A DNA stretch of 64,000 nucleotides from Liolophura sinensis (lineage: Eukaryota; Mollusca; Polyplacophora; Chitonida; Chitonidae), in assembly GCF_032854445.1 (NCBI RefSeq), contig NC_088304.1:29087732-29151731 (forward strand). Reading direction: 5' to 3'. The translations under genes and the position numbers were made by a program. Each line of letters begins with the position of its first letter. The stretch's first letter is position 1. Positions 1-10,593 of this stretch are shown here, piece after piece. The notes beneath the pieces were generated by a model. It made no database searches. It was not told the DNA's origin and worked only from the letters and a program-made list of their open reading frames with translations.

Positions 1-704
1 AGAGCATATTGTGAAATTGTTCGCTCTCATTAATATTAAATTGTGCTATGAGAAACAATTCCAAGACTGAATCAGCTATCATATACTCAGATATATAAAA
101 ACGTAAATCAATTAAACTTCACACTTATTATATTATAAATCTAAATCTAAATTACATTATATATTCTAAATACCCTTGAATAGTTTGTTTTGAAACAGTA
201 TTTTCCCATATAATTTGCATATAAATGCAGTCGGTGAGCTCAAGTCCAGCTCTTCGTTTCATCCTCTCTGGTCGTGCACGTGAAGGTGTGTCTGTATATT
301 AAATAACTATAATAATGTGCAAAAGAAGGAGTGGAACTAGGTGCGGTTTCAAACCCGGCCTGGGACAGGGAATTTGTACATTCCAACACACATGGGACCA
401 TGATGATAATGTTGGTGTGGTTGTCTGAGCAGGTTAGCGCTTTTTGAAGACAACTTGCCCTTTACCAGTACGCTGTGCAACTTTGTGCGCCAACTGTGGG
501 AAAGTTCGTCAGTAACTTGCCAAAGGTTGGTGGTCTATCCCGGGCATTCCGGAATCCTTCACCCATAAAAATGACCGTATAAGTGAAATTATTTAGTAAG
601 CAATGATAAATAAAATTCTTCCAATATCTCATCGGTTTCATATCGCCATAATGTTGACATGCAGTAAATGATAAATAATAAACACATGCTATTGCACTGA
701 TCAT
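1..704. other. Non-coding, SINE-like debris
   Basis: No supported gene. A fragment near 228-290 resembles the middle of SINE family 1 (a 'gagctcaagtccagctc' box B-like stretch followed by a 'ggtcgtgcacgtgaaggt' variant). The stretch 385-620 resembles a different tRNA-type SINE: the phrase 'gtgggaaagttcgtcagtaac' is echoed near 51255. The longest open frames here are short and have no recognisable features. Confidence 0.4.
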
Positions 705-953
705 ATATTTTTATTTATTTATTTAATGGATGTTTTGCGCTGTACTCGCGAATATTTAATTTATACGACGGCGGACATCATCATGAGGGGTGAAAACCAG
801 ACAGATCCCAGGGGGAAAATCACCACCATCCGAGGTTGTTGGCAGACCTTTCCACGTACGACCAGAAAGGAAGTCAGCCTGAATTGGACTTGGTGAGAGA
901 AACAGTCCCTGGGTCATTGTGCTGCACTAGCATACTAAGCAGTAGGCCACGGA
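705..953 (-). mobile_element. SINE family 1, minus orientation, diverged
   Basis: Read on the plus strand it begins with the complement of the A-rich tail (TTTATTTATTTA), then the complement of the conserved 3' segment (tttgcgctgtactcgcgaatattt), a middle part with 'cagacctttccacgtacg', and ends near 'gtaggccacgg', the complement of the tRNA-like head. The same order is seen in the better copy at 14066-14335. It is diverged and presumably old. It also explains the short open frame at 836-1087. Confidence 0.75.
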
Positions 954-1024
954 TATCATCAACTGCTCTCCCACCCCCCCCCCCCCCTCCCACCCCACCA
1001 CCACACCTTCCGATGTTCTCAGTT

Positions 1025-1252
1025 TCTGTTAATTGTAACAGAAAGTCTGTTGTCTGTGTAATGCTAGAATGTATTCCGTTATTATAACTGTCATTATTCT
1101 GTCATGTTAACTATATTTTCCTGTAAGTCTAACAGAATCTTAATGTTGAATTAATAGAATATGTATGTTATATTTAACAGAGCAATCTGCTGCAACAGCA
1201 GAATACATTCCAGCATCACTTAGACAACTGACTTTCTGTTAAAATTAACAGA
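1025..1252. mobile_element. Foldback/MITE-like element with ~50-bp inverted ends
   Basis: The first ~50 bases (starting TCTGTTAATTGTAACAGAAA) and the reverse complement of the last ~50 (TCTGTTAATTTTAACAGAAA) match closely, both continuing to 'GAATGTATTC'. Each terminus also contains a short internal palindrome around TTAA. The interior is AT-rich with no coding capacity. I could not define a clear target-site duplication, so the exact ends and superfamily are uncertain. Confidence 0.7.
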
Positions 1253-2744
1253 TTAATTTTTGTTCACACACTACAGGATAGTTAAAGAAAGTGTTGTGAA
1301 ATATTTGGGAATATCAGAGCTGAACATCAGTACGGAGCACACACTCGGAACACGCAAAATAACTTCATCCTCCAACTGTGGAGTTTAAGATGAGACATTA
1401 AACGTTAAAAATAAATACTACAGTGACGTCCTTGATGAAGAAACTAGTCAATTAATACACAGTAAACCGAACACTCTTTTAAAGCTTACGCAATCTGATG
1501 GCTTACAGACATGCGTATATGTGTGCCTGTGTGTAGATGGAGGATCTATAAGTTTTCTTTGGGCGCAGGATGGGGTGAGGTGGGGTTTGGTGCGCTAGTG
1601 GTGGGGGGAGGGGGGGGGGGGGGTATCCTTATGTAAAATGTAGCCAGGCGTTTATATAAGAGTAAAAACGCATGTCCACGTGATCTGCATAGGACTGCCA
1701 TGGGAATTTTGCGCTCAGAATATTTTAATATTTTGTGATGAACTTGCAGTTATAAAGAATCTCTACAAATGCCCGAACCACCATAATGTGTATTACTTAC
1801 ATGCTTCAGCGCGTCTTCTACGGCTACAGAATCTCGTGACTTAAACCAGCCGTAATGAAAAGCAATGGAGTAATAAAGGCGTAACCGCAGCACATGTTCC
1901 TTGATAAAACGCTGCAATCCGTTCCCCGAAGGAGCATTCCTCCTCAGGAAGTCAGAGTCGCCGGAGCAGTGAAGAACCTCGCTGTGTAATTCTGTAAGTA
2001 ACTAGATTTTCGTCAGTATTTACTACGTCATGTCCTCAGGGTTCAGGCTAATTGTGGATGCTATATGTAGGCCTATTGTCTCAAGGCAGCCTGTGTATGT
2101 TTTATAGCCAAACCCATGTCATTAAGTCATACACTATTAAATGAGATACTAATTCAGGTTAAGCTAAATTCGAATGGAAAAATTCGCATTTTTTGTCTTT
2201 TCGTGGTTTTGTTGTGTTAGTCGAACTTATTCACTTTGTTTGAACCTCTACCAAATCTCGGCTTAGCTGCTTTTCTTTCATTTTGTTTAAAGAAATTTCG
2301 AATCTTCCTGGCATGACGGACTTTCAAAGACACGAAGAAAAGTTAAACGGGAAGTTGTAAAAGACAAACAAATTAGGTTACTCACTGTGCCGATTGATGC
2401 ATGTCTTTAACATTTTATAAACTTCAAATGACAATTTGTAAATTTCAAATATCATCAGTTTTAAAAATATTGTGGCTTGGACAGAATGCTCTGGTAGAAA
2501 TCTTCTCTTGTGGATATCAACGCTAAAGCTGATTTACGTCTGACAGAAATTTCTGATGAAACACACTTTGCGTGACAAATTTTGACGGACAAATTCGAAT
2601 TTGTTGGGATGGATAAACTGATCGGGATGATGAGAATTCAAACCAAAGGCAATAGTAGGGAAATCTTTTATCGTCTTTTTTCTTTCTTGCATTTTGTTAC
2701 ATTATATAATAATGAAATATAAAAGACTACTGCACAGAGCATAA
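1253..2744. other. Intergenic sequence with G-rich tract
   Basis: No supported coding exon. A G-rich run at about 1570-1622 ends in an uninterrupted poly-G and has several GGGG tracts, so it could form a quadruplex. A 'gtaagtaact' donor-like site at about 1994 could belong to a 5' non-coding exon of the peptide gene at 4.8 kb, whose ATG exon is preceded by a splice acceptor, but nothing proves this link. Confidence 0.35.
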
Positions 2745-3632
2745 AATCAAAGCAGCGACGACAGTGTGATAGCTATCAAAGCAGCGACGACAGCGTGATA
2801 GTTATCAAAGCAGCGACGACAGTGTGATAGTTATCAAAGCAGCTACCACAGTGTGATAGTGATCAAAGCAGCGACGACAGTTTGGTATTTATCAAAGCAG
2901 CTACGACAGTGTGATAGTTATCAAAGCAGCGACGACAGTGTGATAGTTATCAAAGCAGCGACGACAGCTTGATAGTTATCAAAGCAGCGACGACAGTTTG
3001 ATAGTTGTCAAAGCAACAACGACAGCGTGATAGCTATCAAAGCAGCTACGACAGTGTGATAGTTATCAAAGCAGCGACGACAGTGTGATAGTTATCAAAG
3101 CTGCGACGACAGCTTGATAGTTATCAAAGCAGCGACGACAGTGTGATAGTTATCAAAGCAGCTACGACAGTGTGATAGATATCAAAGCAGCGACGACAGT
3201 GTGATAGTTATCAAAGCGGCGACGACAGCTTGATAGTTATCAAAGCAGCGACGACAGTGTGATAGTTATCAAAGCAGCTACGACAGTGTGATAGTTATCA
3301 AAGCAACAACGACAGCGTGATAGCTATCAAAGCAGCTACGACAGTGTGATAGTTATCAAAGCAGCGACGACAGTGTGATAGTTATCAAAGCTGCGACGAC
3401 AGCTTGATAGTTATCAAAGCAGCGACGACAGTGTGATAGTTATCAAAGCAGCTACGACAGTGTGATAGTTATCAAAGCAGCGACGACAGTGTGATAGTTA
3501 TCAAATCGGCGACGACAGCTTGATAGTTATCAAAGCAGCGACGACAGTGTGATAGTTATCAAAGCAGCAACGACAGTGTGATAGATATCAAAACAGCTAC
3601 GACAGTGTGAGATAGTTATCAAAGCCGCGACT
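2745..3632. repeat. 29-bp satellite array, ~30 copies, with 290-bp higher-order period
   Basis: The unit is close to 'atcaaagcagcgacgacag' plus 'tgtgatagtt', 29 bp in total. Variants (gctacgacag, gctgcgacgacagcttg, gcaacaacgacagcg) recur in order. The rare 'aagcaacaac' variant occurs at 3011 and 3301, exactly 290 bp (ten units) apart, and the neighbouring units match as well, so a ten-unit block was duplicated. A single diverged unit-like sequence lies at about 28500-28540. Confidence 0.95.
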
Positions 3633-4770
3633 TTCGTAACTGGTTAAATCCAGCCTTTTGACAGTACTGCGTCACATAAACCACGTGTATAGCAATCATA
3701 TATTTAGCCTTACCACGACAATTAAATGGAGAAAAGTTGTCATTTTCAAAATCTCAAAGAGTTGTATGAAGGAAAAATGAATCCTAAGATACATGTAGAC
3801 GAAGTTTTTAGATCTTTCATATCTATATACATGTATCTTCAATTGTTAGCAATGTCCATCAGTATGACAAAAGCTGTCGGTCCATAACTCTCAAGCTTTA
3901 GTGTTGTCGGATGAAAGAAATGACTCTGGCGGAAGACGCGTTGACAAAATGTGAAGTCGTGACTGTTACATCGTGAGACACGGCGTGCTAGCGACAGCCA
4001 ACTCTCACATACATGCGCGACGTATGCCTTGAGGGGCATACTGTATGACACCGGCTTGGGTGTTCGAATCCAACTTACGTTGTCTGTTGTCTGAGGTCAT
4101 GAAATTTGCTAACGGGAAGACGATGCACACTGTTAATATATGATATATGTGTAAACTTCCTCACGTAAAGTAATTTGGGGTTAAGCTACCAGTAGAGGAC
4201 TTTCGAGTTAAAGGTCTTTTCTCGCGAGAGGTAAGCGAAGTCCTAACTGTATCATGTGACTTTCCCAAAATGTTAAACAACTATTATTGATATAGCAGGT
4301 ACTATAACATGGGCGTTTGAAAAAAAGTTATTCAGAGTAGCAGAACGATGGACAAAATTGAGGGACTGGACATCTTTAAACTTGCCAAGTTGTCAGAGGA
4401 AAAAGGTGTCGTTTGTGTGTCTGGAACATGGGATAAGTGATCAGAAAATTCGTCACAAGTCACATGATACAGTAGGATCGTTTTTACCTTTAATGACAAA
4501 TAAGTTCGAACTCGTAACACCCATATCGTTCACTGGTGGTTTTGCAACGTTTTATGGACAAACTGTTGACGTATTTTTTTATGCATCGTGAAAGGGGCGA
4601 GGTTAGTTCACTTTGTTCGCGGGTCACAATTGTGCGGGAGAAGGAATGTCATTATAATGTGTACTCTTGAAATATCTCAGCAACAGTTGCTAAATATCTG
4701 TTATATCTATATTTCAAATTATTACAGCTCTATGACTCACATGCCTCTTTAAAACGATTGGTCCTTTCAG
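3633..4770. other. Intergenic / possible first intron of the peptide gene
   Basis: No recognisable exon. The stretch ends in a good acceptor (gtcctttcag) at 4770, nine bases before the peptide-gene ATG, so at least its right end is probably an intron in the 5' UTR. Open frames here are short and lack motifs. Confidence 0.35.
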
Positions 4771-4778
4771 AACCAATC

Positions 4779-5535
4779 ATGAAGAAGAGTTTATTTGCCG
4801 CAGGACTGGTTGTCCTCTTACTGTTGGAGCTGGTTTCCGGTTCACCGAACCTTGAAACACGAGAACTGAAGAAGGAGAGTCCGCTTCATAGGCTGCTCAA
4901 GCGAAGTGGTAAGGACATTGACAAAGTCATTATGCTACAGCCTGTTACAGGAATTTTCTTCAAAATATGTTTAAGGCTATACTCAGGTCTCTTATTCATA
5001 ATGCCTGACAGTTGGAGGAGGAAACCAGAGTATTCAAGAGTATTCAAAACCACTGTCCTTTGGCAAGTTATTCATGAAGTTCCCCACATGTGACGTTTGT
5101 GCGCCATTTTAGTGCGAAATAAGCCGTCTTAAATGAAGGTTAGACTGCGCAAGCATTGTCACGATCCTTGCCGATCGCCTTACAATGCCTTACTTACAGG
5201 GAGAGAAGCGGAATCCACAAAGAAAGACCACCAGAAAAACGCCGCGGTTATGACTTCCTTCCAGTGTGTAAACGTCTCTAATACCTATATATACCAGATT
5301 TGCTTCACCCGTACACAGGTAGATCTTTATGATCGTCGCATGGTTGAAATAAGCGTGCATACGAAATAAAATCAATAAAATTCATTAACGCATGTAAGTC
5401 ATACAACACATGTAAATTATTTTTTTTTCATTTGCAGGTTACGGTTACAGATATGGATACCGCAGGTACTACTACGGCCGATATCCAGGCTACTATCGCA
5501 GATATGGCCCATATCACAGATACTACAAGAAGTAA
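4779..5535 (+). CDS. Secreted Tyr/Arg/Gly-rich cationic peptide precursor (75 aa, two coding exons)
   Basis: Coding exons are 4779-4908 and 5438-5535, joined in phase 1 by a GT-AG intron (donor gtaagg, acceptor tttgcag). Residues 1-21 are a strong signal peptide (MKKSLFAAGL, then a Val/Leu core). Residues ~22-42 are a charged spacer with several Lys/Glu residues that ends in LLKR, a dibasic processing site followed by SG. The last 32 residues contain 14 Tyr, 6 Gly, 7 Arg, 2 Lys, 2 Pro and 1 His, with no acid and no Cys (for example YGYRYGYRRYYYGRYPGYY), ending in YYKK and a stop. An acceptor at 4770 implies an upstream non-coding exon. The pre-pro-mature layout fits an antimicrobial or matrix-type peptide. 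Short Tyr/Gly-rich secreted peptides are known from nematode innate immunity and mollusc shell or byssus matrices, but I recognise no specific family. The gene model is well supported by phase and codon continuity; the function is inference. Confidence 0.75.
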
Positions 5536-5869
5536 GAAATGGATATCACTGAAGGTTTATAACGGTGATCCGGAGACAACCGGTAAAAACAGAAAAAAAA
5601 ACCGCAAACAACTGGAGACATCGAAGCTACACACCTTTACCTGTTTTATCACCACAGTTGGAGCAGTAATATTAACACACAACATTGTACACATATCATA
5701 AAAACTTTAAAAAAATCGAATATAACATCATGTTTATGTGATCATAATAGTGACGTGTCAAGTCACTGATATTTCTAGCATTCTATGCATGTTGTAAATG
5801 TTCACATATCGAGATATTCCTTTTATTTTTATATAATCACTTTTATATAATCACGGATCTGACGTGTCA

Positions 5870-5875
5870 AATAAA
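5870..5875 (+). terminator. Candidate polyadenylation signal of the peptide gene
   Basis: AATAAA lies 335 bases after the stop codon of the peptide gene, just before the SINE-derived tandem array. It is the clearest AATAAA downstream, but transcript ends are not visible from sequence. Confidence 0.4.
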
Positions 5876-5924
5876 CTGTTTGACTTCTTTCGTTTGTGAT
5901 ATTTATTTGTTTTAATTTTGCTTC

Positions 5925-6550
5925 CCCACCGTACGTCGAAAGGTCTGTCAGTAGCCTGCGGGTGGTCGTGGGTTCCCCCCTGGTCACTGCTCGCTTTCCT
6001 CCCACCATAATCCTGCCCGCCGTACGTCGGAAGGTCTTCCAGTAACATGTGGGTGGTCGTGGGTTTCCCCTGCGCACTGCTCACTTTCCTACCATCATAA
6101 TGCTGCCCGCCTTAGGTAGGAAGGTCTTCCAGCAGCTTGTGGGTGGTCGTGGTTTTCCCCTGAGCACTGCTCGCTTTCCTCCCGCCATAATGCTGCCCTG
6201 TCGTACGCCGGAAGTTCTTTCAGCAACCTGTGAGTGGTGGTGGGTTTCCCCTGAGCACTGCCCGCTGTTCTCCCACCATAATGCCTGCTCGCCGTACGTC
6301 GGAAGGTCTTCCAGCAGCTTGTGGGTGGTCGTGGGTTTTCCCCGGGCACTTTCCGGTTTCCTCCCATCATAATGCTGCTCGCCGTACGTCGTAAGGTCTG
6401 CCAGCAATCCGGTGGGTGATCGTTGGTTTCCCCAGGGCACTGCCTGCTTTCCTCCCACCATAATGCTGCCCGCCGTACGTCGGAAGGTCTGCCAACCAAC
6501 CTGCGGATGGTCGTGGGCTTCCCTCGGGCTCTGCTCGGTTTCCTCCCATT
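5925..6550. repeat. ~90-bp tandem array made from an internal SINE fragment, ~7 copies
   Basis: Each unit runs through 'ccgtacgtcggaaggtcttc', a 'gtgggtggtcgtgggtttcc' phrase and 'cctcccaccataatgctg', which is the middle of SINE family 1 found elsewhere in the window. The units lack the tRNA-like head and the A-rich tail, so this is tandem amplification of an internal piece rather than repeated insertion. Several overlapping minus-strand open frames (about 80-134 codons) are by-products. Confidence 0.9.
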
Positions 6551-7560
6551 GTGATGTACTTTGAGATCATTGCCCAGAGCATCATGATGTACTTATGATC
6601 ATTATCCAATGCATTATAAAGTTCCTAGGGATCATTACCCAGTGCATTATGATGTACTTAAGGATCATTACCCAGTGCATTGTGATGTAATTAGGGATTA
6701 CTACCAAGTGCATTGTGATGTATCTAAGGATCATTACCCAGTTCAGTATGATATGGTTAGGGGTTTTTACCCAGTGCATTATGACGTACTTAGGAATCAT
6801 CACCCAGTTCATTCTGATGTACTTGGGGATCATTATCCAGTGAATTATGATGTACTTATGGATCATTACTCAGTGCATTGTGATGTACTTATTGATCATT
6901 ACCCAGTGCATTGCGATGTACTTATTGATCATTACCCAGTGCATTGCGATGTACTTATTGATCATTACCCAGTGCATTGCGATGTACTTATTGATCATTA
7001 CCCAGTGCATTGCGATGTACTTATTGATCATTACCCAGTGCATTGCGATGTACTTATTGATCATTACTCAGTGCATTGCGATGTACTTATTGATCATTAC
7101 CCAGTGCATTGCGATGTACTTATTGATCATTACCCAGTGCATTGCGATGTACTTATTGATCATTACTCAGTGCATTGTGATGTACTTATTGATCATTACC
7201 CAGTGCATTGCGATGTACTTATTGATCATTACCCAGTGCATTGCGATGTACTTATTGATCATTACCCAGTGCATTGCGATGTACTTCGACATCATTACCA
7301 AGTGCATTGTGATGTATTATGATGTACTTATTGGTCATTAACCCAGTGTATTGTGATGTAATTATTGATCATTATCCAATGAATTATGATGTACTTATGA
7401 ATAATTACCCCAGTGTATTTTGATGTACCTATTGATTCATTACCCAGTGCATTGTGAAGTACTTCGGCATTATTGTGATGCATTATGATGTACTTATTGA
7501 CCATTACCAAGTCTATTGTGATGTACTTATGGAACATTACCCAGTTTATTATAGTGTATC
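6551..7560. repeat. 33-bp tandem array, ~30 copies
   Basis: The unit is 'attgatcattacccagtg' plus 'cattgcgatgtactt' (33 bp), nearly perfect at 6870-7285 and diverged at both ends. Since 33 is divisible by 3, the array is open for 237 codons (6609-7322, plus) with an 11-residue period (DVLIDHYPVHC), and also open in another plus frame and on the minus strand. No signal peptide, flanking exon or codon constraint supports a gene. Confidence 0.95.
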
Positions 7561-7839
7561 TTAGGCATTATTACCCAATATTAGGGACACTACCCAGCAC
7601 ATTATTTAGTGGTTAAGGGGACACTACATAGCACATTTTTAGCGATCATGAGGTATGACCCACTGTATTTTAATGTTGTGAAGGGGACGCTATTCGGCAA
7701 TGGGATCATTTGAATACCAGCCGTCAACCAAGATGGACGTTCCAAGTCAATAATTGCAAAGCCATTAAGAAACTATATAAAAGTACGAAACTAGTACGGA
7801 ATCATGCAAAGAGAAGCAGTCAACACTGAATCGGTAAAA

Positions 7840-10230
7840 AGGCTGGCACATTTGAATATAGTGAGATTAAGGCAGTATTAAGCGGGTCACATCTGACTAC
7901 ATTGAGACTGAAGCAGTATTAGGCCTGTCACATCTGACTACATGAGACTGAAGCAGTATTAGGCCTGTCCACATCTGGCTATAGTGAGATTGAGCCAGGG
8001 TTGGGGCCTGTCACATCTGACTACATTGAGACTGAAGCAGTATTAGGCCTGTCACATCTGACTACATTGAGACTGAAGCAGTATTAGGCCTGTCACATCT
8101 GACTACATTGAGACTGAAGCAGTATTAGGCCTGTCCACATCTGACTACATTGAGACTGAAGCAGTATTAGGCCTGTCACATCTGGCTATAGTGAGATTGA
8201 GCCAGGATTGGGCCTGTCACATCTAAATATAGAGACACTGAACCAGTACCACGCCTGTCGCACATGACTATAGTGAGACTGAACCAGTGCTACGTCTGGT
8301 ACATCTGACTTTAGCGAGACTGAACCAGTACTAAACCTGTCACATCTGACCTCAGTGAGGGTGAACCAGCATAAGGCCAGTCATAACTTAGATTTAGAGT
8401 GAACCAGCATCACATCTGGTATAGTGAGACTGAATCACTTACTTTTAGACTTGTGACATCTGACTATAGTGAGGCTGAACCAGTATTGGGGCCTATCACA
8501 TCTGACTACAGTGAGATTAAACCAGTACAAGGCCTGTCACATCTGACTTTAGTGAGAGTGAAACAGTATTAGGCCTGTCATATCTGACTATGGTGAGACT
8601 GAATCAGCATCACAACTGATTTAGTGAGGCTGAACCAGTACCAGACCTGTCACATCTGACGTTAGTCAGATTGAACAGTATTAGGCCTATCACATCTGAC
8701 GTTAGTGAGATTAAACCAGTACCAGACCTGTCACATCTGACTTTAGCGGGAGTGAACTGTTCCAGACCTGTCACATCTGGCGTTAGTGAAATTGAACCAG
8801 TACCAGGCCAGTCACATCTGGCGTTAGTGAGACTGAACAAGTAGCAGACCTGTCACGTCTGGCGTAATGAGATTGAGCCAGTACCAGACCTGTCACATCT
8901 GACGTTGGTGAGACTGAACCAGTACCAGACCTGTCACATCTGACTTTTAGTGAAATTGAACCAGTTCCAGGCCAGTCACATCTGGCGTTAGTGAAATTGA
9001 ACCAGTTCCAGGCCAGTCACATCTGGCGTTAGTGAGACTGAACAAGTAGCAGACCTGTCACGTCTGGCGTTAATGAGATTGAGCCAGTACCAGACCTGTC
9101 ACATCTGGCGTTAGTGAGACTGAACCAGTACCAGACCTGTCACATCTGACTTTAGCGGGAGTGAACCTGTTCCAGACCTGTCACATCTGGCGTTAGTGAA
9201 ATTGAACCAGTACCAGGCCGGTCACGTCTGGCGTTAATGAGATTGAGCCAGTACCAGGCCTGTCACATCTGACGTTGGTGAGACTGAACCAGTACCAGGC
9301 CTGTCACATCTGACGTTAGTCAGATTTAACAGTATTAGGCCTATCACAACTGACTATAGAGAGATTAAACCAGTACCAGACCTGTCACATCTGACTTTAG
9401 AAAGAGTGAGCCTGTTCCAGACCCTGTCATATCTGACTTTAGCAAAAGAAAACCAGCACCAGACCTGTCACGTCTCACTTTTGTCAGATTAAACCTGTTC
9501 CAGACCTGGCACATCTGGCGTTAGTGAAATTGAACCAGTACCAGGCCTGTCACATCTGGCGTTAGTGAGACTGAACAAGTACCAGACCTGTCACATCTGG
9601 CGTTAGTGAGACTGAACCAGTACCAGGCCGGTCAAATCTGGCGTTAGTGAGACTGAACAAGTACCAGACCTGTCATGTCTCACTTTTGTCAGATTGAACC
9701 TGTTCTAGGCCTGTTACATCTGGCTTTAGAGAGAATGAACCAGTATCAGGCCTGTCACGTCTGACTTTAGTGAGATTGAACCTGTTCTAGGCGTGTTACA
9801 TCTGGCTTTAGAGAGAATGGACCAGTACCACGCCTGTTACACCTGACTTTAGTGAGATTGAACACTTGCTTTCAGTGAGAATGGATCAATGCTAGACTTG
9901 TCACATCTGACTATAGTGAGACTGAACCAGTATTAGGCCTATCACATCTAACTATAGTGAGACTGAACCAGTATTAGGCCTATCACATCTAACTATAGTG
10001 AGATTAAACCAGTATTAGGCCTGTCACATGTGAGATTGGATCAGTAATAGGTTTGTCACATCTAACTTTAGCGAGATTGAACCAGTTCTAGGCCTGTCAC
10101 AGGCCTTGATATTAGTGAGAACTGAACCAGTACCAGGCTTCTCACATATGACTTTAATGAGACTGAACCACTTGCTTTTAGTGAGAATGAAACCAGTACA
10201 AGGTCTGTTAAATCTTACTTTTTTGAGGTT
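7840..10230. repeat. ~41-bp minisatellite, more than 50 diverged copies
   Basis: The unit is approximately 'gttagtgagactgaacc' + 'agtaccagacctgtcacatctgac', with many substitutions and one-base indels. Left copies are of a 'tattaggcctgtcacatctgac' type and central copies of a 'taccagacctgtcacatctggc' type. The indels break any long reading frame. It directly follows a ~50-bp sequence (7779-7828) that recurs near 27335 and 28320. Confidence 0.95.
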
Positions 10231-10378
10231 TTAGTAAGTCCGTGTCGACAATCCATAGAGAGTCATGGATTTGACCTTTGAACCCATTTAAAACGGTATA
10301 ATGAGTTATTAATTGGTGTTGTTACCTTTTAAAATAAAAATATTGAAAAAAATCACTTTTGCATAAGAGTAAACATAT

Positions 10379-10384
10379 TTTATT
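10379..10384 (-). terminator. Candidate polyadenylation signal for the NTF2-like gene
   Basis: TTTATT on the plus strand (AATAAA on the minus strand) lies about 210 bases past the stop codon of the NTF2-like gene. It is in an AT-rich stretch where such hexamers are not rare. Confidence 0.3.
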
Positions 10385-10593
10385 GTTTGAAATATAAATC
10401 TGTTCATCAGAATTATTGTTTGTCAACATTGTGAGGTCAGGAAACCAGCTTACATTGTGTTTTGAACTGTCAGGGCAGATCTGCTGTAAGGAAGTCGCTC
10501 CAAAGAACCTCATCAGACGGCAGATTTAGTAGCACGCCACGCTTGATACTACATCGTTTTTTCTATGACGATATATTTGAGGACATTCTCACT

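Noticed and set aside
2745-3632. CRISPR-like array
   Set aside because: There are no unique spacers: the repeat is contiguous with a 29-bp period, and the sequence is from an animal genome.
6609-7322. 237-codon plus-strand open frame with an 11-residue repeat
   Set aside because: It lies wholly inside the 33-bp array. Other frames and the minus strand are open as well, and no signal peptide, splice sites or homology are present.
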